From Streptomyces sp. Root1304 (GTDB lineage: Bacteria > Actinomycetota > Actinomycetes > Streptomycetales > Streptomycetaceae): DNA of 64,000 nucleotides. The stretch spans positions 272,066 through 336,065 of the forward strand of contig NZ_LMEP01000022.1 of NCBI RefSeq assembly GCF_001426405.1, in the 5' to 3' direction. How positions within the stretch are numbered: position 1 is the first letter of the stretch; the number at the start of each line of letters is the position of its first letter. Under the pieces are notes generated by a model. That model was not told where the DNA came from. It was given only the letters and a program-made list of their open reading frames with translations, and did not search any database. Of the stretch, positions 8,358 through 16,815 are shown one piece after another. The translations under genes and the position numbers were made by a program.

Positions 8358-9311
8358 GTGAGCCAGCCCCGCCGCACCTCTCGTCGCCGAGCGTGGACCG
8401 CGCTCACGCTGCCCGCCCTCCTGTGCGTGCTCGCCGCGTGTTCCGCCGACCCCGCGACCGGCGGGGGCTCCGACGCCGCCGGGCCCGCGACGCGGGATGC
8501 CTCGCCGACGCCCACCGGACCGCCGGGAACGCTGTTCGACAGTTTCGACTACACCGGCGCCGACGACCCTTCCCTCGCCGCGCACGGCTGGGAGATCCGT
8601 ACCGGCGGGGGCGGCCCGGGGATCAAGGACACCTGGAGCGCCGACGGCGCCGCGTTCCTCTCCGACCCGACGGCCAAGGGGGGCAAGGTCCTCCGGCTGC
8701 GCTCCTCCACCGACGGCACCGCGCAGGGCACCACGCAGGTCGAGGTGCAGACCACGAGCCGGAACTTCTTCACGGGAACCTTCGCGGCCCGGGTCCATCT
8801 CAGCGACGAGCCCACGAGCGGACGCGACGGGGACCACGTCGTCCAGACCTTCTTCCCGATCTCCTCCTCGGACTCCTCGGAGAACTACAGCGAACTCGAC
8901 TTCGAGTACCTGCCGAACGGCGGCTGGGGTTCCGTGGGTCCGCAGCTCGACAACGTCAGCTGGTACAAGGCCGATCCGCCGGACCGGGTCCACAACAGCC
9001 TCAAGCGACGCCTCGGGGGCTGGCACACCATGATGATCACCGCCATGGACGGAAAGGTCACCTACTCCCTGGACGGCAAGGAGCTCTTCACCAGCTCCGG
9101 CAAGTACGTCCCGCGCGAGCAGATGGACATCCACTTCAGCAACTGGCTCATCGACCTCCCCTTCACCGGCGGTCCGCGCAGCTGGGACATGAAGGTCGAC
9201 TGGGTCTACTACAAGGCGGACGAGGCCGTGTCCCCGGCGAACGTCCAGAAGACGGTGGACGGCTTCCACAGCGCGGGCACCGACTACATCAACACCGTCC
9301 CGAAGCCCTGA
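8358..9311 (+). CDS. GH16-like glycosidase lipoprotein
   Basis: A 317-residue predicted lipoprotein. The Arg-rich, Tat-like N-terminus (QPRRTSRRRAW) is followed by a hydrophobic stretch and the lipobox LAAC, with the lipidated Cys about residue 28. The mature part is a concanavalin-type beta sandwich. YSELDFEYLPNG contains the GH16 catalytic pattern ExDxE (ELDFE), with the two glutamates as nucleophile and acid/base. Nearby WYKADPPDR and HIHFSN-like strands fit family 16. The GTG is chosen for AAGGAG. Divergence from the polysaccharide synthase genes suggests it trims or releases that glycan at the cell surface. Substrate is unknown. Confidence 0.8.
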   Translation: MSQPRRTSRRRAWTALTLPALLCVLAACSADPATGGGSDAAGPATRDASPTPTGPPGTLFDSFDYTGADDPSLAAHGWEIRTGGGGPGIKDTWSADGAAFLSDPTAKGGKVLRLRSSTDGTAQGTTQVEVQTTSRNFFTGTFAARVHLSDEPTSGRDGDHVVQTFFPISSSDSSENYSELDFEYLPNGGWGSVGPQLDNVSWYKADPPDRVHNSLKRRLGGWHTMMITAMDGKVTYSLDGKELFTSSGKYVPREQMDIHFSNWLIDLPFTGGPRSWDMKVDWVYYKADEAVSPANVQKTVDGFHSAGTDYINTVPKP

Positions 9312-9349
9312 CGCCACCCGACGGCGGGCCTCGCCGTCGCGATGGACCG

Positions 9350-9386
9350 CCGGAGCGCACCTGGACCGAGTCGAGGTGCGCTCCGG
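9350..9386. terminator. 13-bp hairpin terminator
   Basis: Perfect 13-base arms (9350-9362 and 9374-9386) with an 11-base loop lie 38 bases past the lipoprotein stop. A smaller hairpin just upstream (9321-9337) may help. Confidence 0.7.
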
Positions 9387-9510
9387 TCGTTGACGCGCGT
9401 CGGCCACTGGGTGGTCGACTCAGAGTGCGTGTACGGGCCGGGCCGGAGAAGTCCTCACCGATGTCGTCCCCGCAGAGCCGGGCGACAAGAAAGCCACTCA
9501 GCTGTCGAAG

Positions 9511-9645
9511 GTGACAGGTGGCGCGAGCAGATCCCGCGCCGCCCAGCTCGGCGGCACCCCGATGGTCGGGTCCGCGCCGGGCGAGGGCACGATCCTGTCC
9601 GCCGCGATCCCGCTCGGCGCCGCCCGGCCCCCGGTATGGCACGTC
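9511..9645 (+). pseudogene. C-terminal remnant of a sensor histidine kinase
   Basis: Translation in this frame gives a segment typical of the end of a NarL-type sensor kinase ATPase domain. RAAQLGGTPMVGSAPGEGT corresponds to the G-box region, and LSAAIPL to the last strand. After that the frame runs on without meaning. No N-box, dimerisation or sensor part is visible upstream in the ~200 bases back to the terminator. It is therefore read as a leftover of a deleted two-component gene in an otherwise non-coding 410-base gap between convergent genes. Confidence 0.5.
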
Positions 9646-9721
9646 GCCCGGCATGACGCGGCCCCGCCGCCCGCCCTGGAGTGGCGGACGGCGGGGCGCA
9701 CGGAGCGGACGGATCAGGGGA

Positions 9722-11386
9722 TCAGCCGCCCACGGGGCCCCTCGCGACGCGGTGCTCGAAGGCGCCGAACGCGGCCTCCTGACGCCACTCGACGGCGGCC
9801 TTGGGGCTGGCGTCGAGGAGCCGGCGGCAGGCGGGGCGCAGCCGCTCGGAGCCCGGCTCGTCGTGGCGGCAGGCGCCGGCGAGGCGGTAGCCGTCACGGG
9901 TCGGGTTGCCCTGCCAGATGCTCGCGCCGGGCAGGAAGGCGTACTCCAGGGAGGCGCGGGCCAGGTCCTTCAGCTCGCGGTAGCCGAGGTCGTACGTCGC
10001 TGCGGCGTAGCGGTACTCGTGGGTGATGTCGATCCGCGAGATGCCCGGGTCGTCGGTGGCGAGGACGATCGGGACGCCGTGCGCGCGGTACGCCTCGAAG
10101 GGGTGGTCGGCGCCCTTGACACCGAGGATCTGGGCGTTGCTGCTGAACGGCACCTCGACGGCGATCCGCCGCGCGGCCATCGTGTCGGCGACCTTCTGCC
10201 AGTCGTCCTCGTGGACGAGGTCGACGCCGTGCCCGATGCGCTCGGCGCCGGCCGTGTTCACGGCCTCGCCGATGTGGAAGGTGAGGTGCTCCGGCTTGAC
10301 GAGCCCGGGCCAGAGCTCGCCCGCGTGCAGGGTGACATGGGCCTTCGGGTACACGCCGCGCAGGTACTGCAGCATCCGCATCTGGGTGCGGTAGTTGGCC
10401 AGGGAGGTGTCCCAGTCCTCAGGCTGCACCAGGTTGACCGCGACGAAGCGCGGGTCGGCCTCGGCGAGCCGCATGCCGACCGCCATCTGCGTGAAGACCC
10501 GCTCGTTGGTGCTGCCGCGCGAGACCTGGGAGATCCAGCGGACGGTCAGCCCGCAGCCGGGGCGGGGCGTGTCGGTGGCGCAGCGGGCCTCGGTGCGGAA
10601 CTCGGCGTCGCTGTCGTCGGCCTCCTTGCGCGCCTCGGCGACGACCTTGTCGAGCTTGCCGCCGGCGACCAGCCTGCTGTGCATCCGGGCCAGGTCGGCG
10701 TCCCAGCCGACCTCGCCCGCGAGCTTCTTCGCGCTGTCGGAGGCCGGGGTGACCATGGTCTCCAGATAGAACTGGTTCTGCTCGGCCACGGTGTCGGCGA
10801 ACTCGGCGAGCAGCTTGCCGCGGTGCCGCCAGGTCACCTCGCCGAACTTGCCGAAGGTGTCGAAGAAGTGGTCGTGCCCGTTGCCGTCGGCCGGGAAGTC
10901 CTGCATCGACCACTCGCGTACGAGCGCGTCGCGGAAGGCACCGTCGGTACGCGCGTCGGCGGCGGGGCGGGTGCCCGGTCCGCATGGCGGCGCGACCGCC
11001 GTCATGGTCTTGGTGTCGATGCAGAGCCCGTCCTCGGCGGCGAGCTCGATCAGATACTCGGTGGTGACCGCGCCGGACAGGTGGTTGTGCAGCTCGCCGC
11101 CCTTGGGCAGGGCGCGGAAGAAGGCCTGGAGCGCGGCCGGGTCATTGCGGATCGAGGCGAGCCGCGCGGAGGCCACCGCCTCCCCCGCCGTCGGCGTCGG
11201 CCGCGGCGCGGCCGCGGGCCCGCCGGGTGCGCCGGGCGCGGCGCTCGCCTGGCTCACCGGGGCGGCGAGTGCCGCCGGCAGCAGGCAGAGCGCGGCGACG
11301 ACCAGCGCACGGCGGCGCGAGGTGCGGTGCGAAGTGCGGTGCGGGGCGGGGCGGTTGAGGTCCTGTGGGGGTACGGAATTGATCAC
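9722..11386 (-). CDS. Secreted adenosine deaminase-family amidohydrolase
   Basis: A ~554-residue exported protein with an Arg-rich start (HRTSRRRAL), a hydrophobic core and an Ala-x-Ala cleavage region before APGAPGG. It then carries the zinc-dependent adenosine/AMP deaminase barrel. Metal ligands are in GELHNHLSGA (His-x-His) and LHAGEL. IGHGVDL supplies the catalytic His and TDDPGI the late Asp pair. It should deaminate adenosine-type substrates outside the membrane, as for the long secreted ADGF-like members. Cytoplasmic ADAs are nearer 340 residues, so an extra ~150 residues lie between signal and barrel motifs. The start is uncertain: GTG 11386 or GTG 11458, the latter having GAGG upstream. 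Confidence 0.8.
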   Translation of the reverse strand: MINSVPPQDLNRPAPHRTSHRTSRRRALVVAALCLLPAALAAPVSQASAAPGAPGGPAAAPRPTPTAGEAVASARLASIRNDPAALQAFFRALPKGGELHNHLSGAVTTEYLIELAAEDGLCIDTKTMTAVAPPCGPGTRPAADARTDGAFRDALVREWSMQDFPADGNGHDHFFDTFGKFGEVTWRHRGKLLAEFADTVAEQNQFYLETMVTPASDSAKKLAGEVGWDADLARMHSRLVAGGKLDKVVAEARKEADDSDAEFRTEARCATDTPRPGCGLTVRWISQVSRGSTNERVFTQMAVGMRLAEADPRFVAVNLVQPEDWDTSLANYRTQMRMLQYLRGVYPKAHVTLHAGELWPGLVKPEHLTFHIGEAVNTAGAERIGHGVDLVHEDDWQKVADTMAARRIAVEVPFSSNAQILGVKGADHPFEAYRAHGVPIVLATDDPGISRIDITHEYRYAAATYDLGYRELKDLARASLEYAFLPGASIWQGNPTRDGYRLAGACRHDEPGSERLRPACRRLLDASPKAAVEWRQEAAFGAFEHRVARGPVGG

Positions 11387-11669
11387 TCCGGCATGATCGC
11401 GAGTGACGGCGCGGCATGGGGCCCGTGACGGGCCTTTCACCCACCACTCCACCCGCACGAGAAATTTCCTCGCACGGAACAGCCGAACGACGAACGGACG
11501 TTCAAGAGCTGGTCGACGAGGGCTGGGGGGCGGCCTCGGCCGGCGCGGGGCGTGAACCGGCGCGCGGGGGAGGTGAGGGGGAGCACGTTGGCCGGCATGG
11601 TGGTGTGGAGCACCTGGCAGGGTGGTTGCCGCTCTCCCGGGTGGTCACGGAACGCTATCGTCCGGTGAC
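11387..11669. other. Intergenic region, no gene seen
   Basis: About 280 bases between the divergent adenosine deaminase gene and the disrupted protease gene. No credible coding sequence or strong hairpin was found. Promoters for both flanking genes should lie here, but no consensus element stands out. Confidence 0.4.
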
Positions 11670-12257
11670 ATGAGGACGAACACCTCAGGCTTCGTGGCTG
11701 CTTCGGCAGCCGCCGCGCTGCTGGCCGTTCCGGCCCCGGCGCACGCGGCCCCGGGCGCCGCCCGGCCGTATGCGTGCGTTGACGGGCTGGTCGACTCGCG
11801 CGGCCGGTCCTCCGTGGACGGCACGGAGATCGCGTGGGACGACGAGTCGAAGTTCGATGACGCGCGTATGTACGCGGTCAGGGTATGGGGGGGGCGGGCT
11901 CGCTCAAGCAGGTGAAGATCGTGGCCGACGGAGCTGCGACGTGCGGATCTGGAGTTCCGGGGCGTCAGCAGCGTCTCCGGGCAGTGGCGTGACGTGTACG
12001 GCAAGTGGCCCCCGCAGCACGGCACGGACCATCTCCTGATGAACCGCGCCTACCTGGACGACGGGAAGCGGCGGGGTACGGACGAGCACCGCAGGCGGGT
12101 CGCCGCGCACGAGTTGGGGCACGCGCTGGGGTTCTGTCACAAGTCGTACGACGAGGGCCGGTCTCTGCTGTGGGCCGACTACGGCCAGATCGCGGAGCAG
12201 AGGCTGAACGGGCCGACCGCGAAAGACATCAAGGCGTATCACGCACTGTGGGGATGA
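11670..12257 (+). pseudogene. Frameshifted secreted matrixin-like metalloprotease
   Basis: ATG 11670 opens a signal peptide (hydrophobic run ending in AHAAPG) and a mature N-terminus. The frame is lost in a run of eight G at 11887-11894, and that frame stops at 11913. A second frame carries the next ~10 residues (KIVADGAATC). Near 11945 reading returns to the first frame, which continues to TGA 12257 with the metzincin zinc site HELGHALGFCH. The Met-turn position reads SLLWADY, so the usual Met is replaced by Leu. Two compensating single-base indels fit the data. They may be sequencing errors in a G-run or a truly broken gene. Its stop overlaps the next start. Confidence 0.7.
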
Positions 12258-12742
12258 TCATGATCAACAAGACGACGGCCGTGGTGGCGGGCATGGTGGC
12301 CGCCGGGGTGCTGGCACTGGGCGGCTGGTTCGGCTATCAGGAGTGGTCGGAGCCGCTGGAGGGCCATGTGCTGCGGGGCTATGACGCGACGAGTCCGGTG
12401 AGCACCGCGCAGCACAGCGAGAACGTGTTCACGGGGCGGGTGACGGCGTTCGAGGAGCAGCGGGACATCGAGGGGTGGACGCAGGACGTCTACCGGGTCG
12501 AGGTCGGCTCGGTGCTGCGGGGGAATGTCAGGGGGGCGGTCCGGGTGACCTACGGCCTGGACGAGGGGACAGCTGTGCGGTTGGAGGAGGGCAGCACGTA
12601 CGTGTTCGCGACCAATGCCTGGACGGACGCGTCGAGGGATGGTCACGCGCAGCTGTTCCAGGGCGAGATGAGGCCGGTGGACTCGGCGCAGCTGGCGGTG
12701 CGGAAGGACGCGGCGGCTCTGCCGTTGCGGTTGAGCCAATAG
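12254..12742 (+). CDS. Membrane-anchored beta-rich extracellular protein
   Basis: A 162-residue protein with an N-terminal membrane anchor or uncleaved signal (about residues 8-27) and an extracytoplasmic domain. ENVFTGRVTAFEE, YRVEVGSVLRG and LEEGSTYVFATN form the strand pattern of a small OB-like barrel, as in netrin/TIMP-like domains. No cysteines conserved in animal TIMPs are seen, so the similarity is only in pattern. The ATG at 12254 overlaps the protease stop (ATGA), which couples translation to the protease. An inhibitor, chaperone or partner of that protease is plausible by context alone. An alternative ATG lies at 12260. Confidence 0.6.
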   Translation: MIMINKTTAVVAGMVAAGVLALGGWFGYQEWSEPLEGHVLRGYDATSPVSTAQHSENVFTGRVTAFEEQRDIEGWTQDVYRVEVGSVLRGNVRGAVRVTYGLDEGTAVRLEEGSTYVFATNAWTDASRDGHAQLFQGEMRPVDSAQLAVRKDAAALPLRLSQ

Positions 12743-12876
12743 ACGGACGCGAGTGAAGGGCAGCACCTCCGCCGGCGAGACGCTCATGAAGGGGCGGGGA
12801 CGAGGTCGTGTCCGTACGGCCCTGCGTCACCGTGCCGGAGAAGTGGCTTCGCCCCGCGGGGTCCCCTGGTGGTCCC

Positions 12877-12921
12877 CAAAAACGATCAAGGGGCCGTTTC
12901 AGATTGCTCTGAAACGGCCCC
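12877..12921 (-). terminator. Rho-independent terminator of tRNA-Pro
   Basis: Perfect 14-bp stem (12890-12903 with 12908-12921) and a TTGC/GCAA tetraloop, followed on the minus strand by a T-rich stretch (GTTTTTGG). It starts 22 bases past the tRNA 3' end and is one of the few hairpins in the window with a T tract. Confidence 0.85.
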
Positions 12922-12942
12922 TCGATCTACGACTCTTTCGAG

Positions 12943-13016
<74 letters not shown>

Positions 13017-13069
13017 ATGCGCGTCTCCGTGGGGTTGCTCCCTCGGTGGCGTGCAGGGGAAACATTACC

Positions 13070-16030
13070 TCACCGCGGGGGGTGGATTGACGCACGGGCT
13101 GTCACCGGGTCCGTGGGGAGGAGATTCGCGCCGCACGCGGTGGCCAGGGCCTTCGCCTCCGCCAGGGTCTCGGCGGAGCCTGTCGCGCGGGCGAGGTCCA
13201 GGCGGGCGCGGGCCTCCTCGTAGCGGGACGGGGACGCCGACAGGTGGGCGACCGCGCGCGTGAGGAGGTCCCTGGCCTCCGCCGGCTCCGCGAAGAGGGC
13301 CAGGCAGCGGAGGGATTCCCCCAGGACGGTCGGGGTGCCGTGGCGTTCCGCGTGCGCGTGGGCCTCCGCCGCGATCCCGGCCGCGCGGCCGGGGTCCGTC
13401 GCCGCCAGGGCGCGCGCGAGGTCGAAGGGCCAGGGGGCCCAGAGGCCGTGGTGGCGGCCCCGTACGGTCAGCGCCTCCGCCGCCGCTTCGAGGGTCCCCA
13501 CGCCCTCCTCGTGCCGTCCCTCGGCCAGCAGCAGCCTGCCCAGCACGCTCGGGCCGTCGGGCAGCACGATCGCGCCGGGCCAGGGCGGGCCGAAGGCGTA
13601 CCGGTCGGCCACCGCTCTCGCTTCGGCGACCCTCCCCCGGGCGAGCAGCGTGTCGACCAGCAGGCACGCCGTGTCCCAGTGGACCGGCAGGCCGCTGCCG
13701 ACGCGGTCGGCCAGTCCGAGCCCCTCCTCCAGGTGCCGCTGCGCCCCCGGCAGGTTCCCTCGCCTCCGCTGGACCAGGCCCAGGAGCGTGTGCCCGAAGG
13801 CGAGGTGGGCGCCGCTCCAGCCCGAGATCTCGAAGGCCCTGACCGCCTCCCCGAAGAGGGCCTCGCCCCGGTCGGGGCGGTCCGCGAACACATAGGCGAT
13901 GCCCGTGAGCGCCGGGATCTCGAAGCCCCAGGTGGGGTCGGTCCAGCCCAGTCCCCGGGCCGGCAGGCCGTCGACCAGCGCCAGGTCGCAGAGCCGGACG
14001 ATCTCGTCGGCCGGTTCGCCCCTGAGCATCGCGTCGAAGGCACGGACGGAGACGAGGGCCCGCTCCGAGTCGTCCGCGCCGGTGAAGCCCGCGGTGAGTT
14101 CGGCGAGCCTGCGCGAGCGCCGGGGCCCGTCCGCCTCGGCCGCCTGGAATCCCTCGTACATGAAGTGCGCCGCCTGGAGCCGTCGGCGGCCGGTGCCCGG
14201 CGGGGTACGGCCGACCTCGGCGGCGACGGTGCGCACGGCCTCCTGGAGCTGGTTGCTGTGGGCGAGGACCTCGGCGAGCCGGTACGTAGCATCGATGCGC
14301 AGCTCGTCGTCGAGGCCGGGCAGGTCGAGCGCGGAGCGCAGGTGCCGTACGGTCGCGCCCGGCGCGGTCAGCAGGGACGCGCAGCCGAGCTCGTACAGGA
14401 CCCTCGCGTACGTCTCCGGGCCCGGCGGCTCCGCGAGGGCCCTCGCCAGGCAGCGGCGGGCCGCCTCCGGGGCCCCTACGGCGAGGTGCTCGACGGCGGC
14501 GGCCCGCAGCCGGACGACCACGTCCTCGTCGTCGTCCGGGTGCACTTCGAGCAGGTGCCGGGACGCGGCGGCCGGCCCGTGCCCCGCCTCGGCGAGCGCC
14601 CAGGCGGCCCGCCCGTGCAGGGCGGTCCGGACGGCCGCGGGGACGGAGGCGTACACGGCGGTCGCTATGAGCGGGTGCGCGAACTCCAGGGGGTCGGGGG
14701 GCTGGGGCTGCCGGGACCGGCCGTCGTCGCCACCACCACCGCCGTCACTGTTGCCGCCGCTTTCGCTGCTGTCTCTGCCGTCGCGGCCGTCTCCGCTCTC
14801 TCCGCCGTCCCCGTTGTCCCTGCTGTCCCGGCGCTCCCTTCCCTCCCGCATGATCCTCGTGCGGCGCAGGCTCCCCGTGTGCTCCTCGATCTCCTCCCGT
14901 TCCAGGCCGGTGACCGCCGCCAGGAGTTGCGGCGTGCTGTCCGTGCCGAGGACCGCCGTCGCCCATGCCAGGCGCGTCGGGCCCACCCCCAGGGCTTCCA
15001 GGCGGGCCACCAGGCCGCCGCCGCGCGCGCCCGCGCCGAGGTCGCGGAGGAGGGCGGCGGAGCCCGCGACGGGTTCGAGCATCCGGTCGCGGGCCTTGGC
15101 GAGCAGTTCGACCGTCTCGTACGGGTTGCCCGAGGTCACCGCCCACAGTTCGTCGCAGAACGCTTCGTCCGCGTGCCCGCCGAGGGTCTCGCGCGCGAGG
15201 ACGGCGGTGGCCTCGCGGGTCAGGGCGCTCAGCCCGAGCGTCAGGACGGCGCGGGCGGCGAGCGCCGTCAGGGTGGCGGGTGCGCCCGCGCCGCGCGGGT
15301 CCGTCCGCAGGGGGCGGTGGGCGAGTACGACGAGGACGGGCGCGCCCCCGGTCCGACGGGCGCGGCTGAACGTGTCGAGCCAGGCCAGTGTCTCGGCGTC
15401 CGCCCAGTGCGCGTCGTCCACCAGCAGCACCGGCGGCCGGTCGCGCAGGTGCTCCGCGAGGGCTTCCATGAGGCGCGCGAGGCCGTCCCGTACGCCCTGC
15501 GGGTCCGCCGGCGCGGCCGACGGCAGGGGTGGCGACGCGATCCCGAGCGCGGGGGCGAGGAGGTCGTGGTGGTCACCGAGGAGGGCGCGTACGTCGTCCT
15601 CGCCGAGGAGGTCGAGGGCGGGCTGGAGGAGCTGGCGGGTGACGTGGAACGGGACCGAGGTGAGGGTCTCGCCGCCGCGCCCGGTCAGCACGGTGCACCG
15701 GTCCTCGGCGGCGGCGCGGATCTCCGCGAGGAGGGTCGTCTTGCCCAGGCCGGGCTCGCCCCGGTAGACGAGGACGCCGCCGCGCGCCGGGCCTCCCTCC
15801 GCCGCCCCGGTGACGAGTCCGTCCACGGCGTGGGCGGCGGCGAGTTCCGGAGCGCGTTCCAGCAGGACCCTCCGCCCCGGGGCTCCGAACGGTTCCGACG
15901 GCTCTGCAGACGACCCTTCCGGCGGCCCCTCCGACGGTCCTTCCGACAGTCCCTCCGGCAGTCCCGCCGGCAGTCCTTCCGGCGACGGCTTCTCGGCATC
16001 CGACGGCAACGGCGTCCCACTCCCCCACAC
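13070..16030 (-). CDS. Large AAA/STAND ATPase of LuxR-regulator type lacking the HTH
   Basis: About 986 residues. A Walker A GEPGLGKTTLL (about residue 92) and Walker B LLVDDAHWAD (about 200) define the ATPase typical of large LuxR/MalT-like regulators. A long helical TPR-like region follows. The C-terminus ends in the helical repeats (last residues SIHPPR) with no GerE HTH, and the tRNA gene begins only 54 bases further on, so the DNA-binding part is absent. An Asp/Ser/Gly-rich insert lies mid-protein (about 14716-14845), and tetrapeptide repeats make up the N-terminus. The start is uncertain; GTG 16030 is the longest choice that avoids the divergent DUF309 gene. It may act through a partner regulator. 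Confidence 0.7.
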   Translation of the reverse strand: MWGSGTPLPSDAEKPSPEGLPAGLPEGLSEGPSEGPPEGSSAEPSEPFGAPGRRVLLERAPELAAAHAVDGLVTGAAEGGPARGGVLVYRGEPGLGKTTLLAEIRAAAEDRCTVLTGRGGETLTSVPFHVTRQLLQPALDLLGEDDVRALLGDHHDLLAPALGIASPPLPSAAPADPQGVRDGLARLMEALAEHLRDRPPVLLVDDAHWADAETLAWLDTFSRARRTGGAPVLVVLAHRPLRTDPRGAGAPATLTALAARAVLTLGLSALTREATAVLARETLGGHADEAFCDELWAVTSGNPYETVELLAKARDRMLEPVAGSAALLRDLGAGARGGGLVARLEALGVGPTRLAWATAVLGTDSTPQLLAAVTGLEREEIEEHTGSLRRTRIMREGRERRDSRDNGDGGESGDGRDGRDSSESGGNSDGGGGGDDGRSRQPQPPDPLEFAHPLIATAVYASVPAAVRTALHGRAAWALAEAGHGPAAASRHLLEVHPDDDEDVVVRLRAAAVEHLAVGAPEAARRCLARALAEPPGPETYARVLYELGCASLLTAPGATVRHLRSALDLPGLDDELRIDATYRLAEVLAHSNQLQEAVRTVAAEVGRTPPGTGRRRLQAAHFMYEGFQAAEADGPRRSRRLAELTAGFTGADDSERALVSVRAFDAMLRGEPADEIVRLCDLALVDGLPARGLGWTDPTWGFEIPALTGIAYVFADRPDRGEALFGEAVRAFEISGWSGAHLAFGHTLLGLVQRRRGNLPGAQRHLEEGLGLADRVGSGLPVHWDTACLLVDTLLARGRVAEARAVADRYAFGPPWPGAIVLPDGPSVLGRLLLAEGRHEEGVGTLEAAAEALTVRGRHHGLWAPWPFDLARALAATDPGRAAGIAAEAHAHAERHGTPTVLGESLRCLALFAEPAEARDLLTRAVAHLSASPSRYEEARARLDLARATGSAETLAEAKALATACGANLLPTDPVTARASIHPPR
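15916..15987. repeat. 12-bp tandem repeat in the ATPase N-terminus
   Basis: About six degenerate copies of a 12-base unit (AGTCCYTCCGGC-like on the plus strand). On the minus strand they encode a Glu-Gly-x-x type repeat ahead of the ATPase domain of the LuxR-like protein. It is probably a flexible, length-variable linker. Confidence 0.7.
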
Positions 16031-16133
16031 GAGCGACCGGCATGAAAGCGACCCCCGCCACCCCCGCGGATCAGGGCATCGCCGGACCGACGAGCCTAGC
16101 CGTCCTGATCGTCTCGGGGGCGACAATGGGCGG

Positions 16134-16760
16134 GTGAACAGCTCACCGAGTGACCGTGGCAGGGACCGCGACGAGGAGGGGCGGGCGCGGAGCGCGCGGC
16201 CCCGCGACGGTCTCGGGCGGCCGTTGCCGTACGGGGCCGAGGGTGTGCCCCGGCAGCCCGAAGGCGTGGTGCGCGCCCCCGACGAGACGCTGCGGGAGGC
16301 GCAGCGGCTGCTCGACGCCGGGATGCCGTTCCACGCGCACGAGGTCTTCGAGGACGCCTGGAAGTCCGGTCCCGCGACGGAACGGGACCTGTGGCAGGGC
16401 CTCGCGCAGCTCGCCGTGGGCCTGACGCACGCCGCCCGCGGCAACGGGCCGGGCGGGGGACGGTTGTTGCGCCGGGGCGCCGACCGTCTCGCGAGCGGCC
16501 CGGGGAGCACGGCGGCCTTGCCGTACGGGATCGACACCGCCGGACTCGTCACCTGGGCACGCGCGCTGGCGGCACGTACGGAGACGGGCGAGTCGGGGGC
16601 GGTCGACTCGGGGACAGCTCACCTCGGGGCCGCCGAAGCACCCGAAGCACCCGAAGCACCCGAAGCAGTCTCCAAGGCTCGCGACGCCGCCCCGGCCTCC
16701 CCCGTCGACGCCGTCGACGCCATCGCCGAAGCACCCCTCCTGCGCCCCGGACTCCGCTGA
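16134..16760 (+). CDS. DUF309 domain protein
   Basis: A 208-residue cytoplasmic protein. The family signature FHAHEVFEDAWKS (about residues 63-75) is followed by the helical WQGLAQLAVGLTHAARGN, the usual DUF309 core of two helical hairpins. The ~45 residues in front are charged and disordered. The tail carries a nine-base repeat (16633-16668) encoding Pro-Glu-Ala units. GTG 16134 is the only in-frame start that fits; it is divergent from the ATPase gene with ~100 bases between. The biochemical role of DUF309 is unknown. Confidence 0.8.
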   Translation: MNSSPSDRGRDRDEEGRARSARPRDGLGRPLPYGAEGVPRQPEGVVRAPDETLREAQRLLDAGMPFHAHEVFEDAWKSGPATERDLWQGLAQLAVGLTHAARGNGPGGGRLLRRGADRLASGPGSTAALPYGIDTAGLVTWARALAARTETGESGAVDSGTAHLGAAEAPEAPEAPEAVSKARDAAPASPVDAVDAIAEAPLLRPGLR

Positions 16761-16815
16761 CGGCCGCGCCTCCGCACCCCCACGCCCCACGCCCGACGCG
16801 CCACCCCCCGTACCG

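Noticed and set aside
13244..16045. 933-residue plus-strand open frame opposite the LuxR-type ATPase
   Set aside because: Antisense shadow; Walker motifs and helical repeats are on the minus strand.
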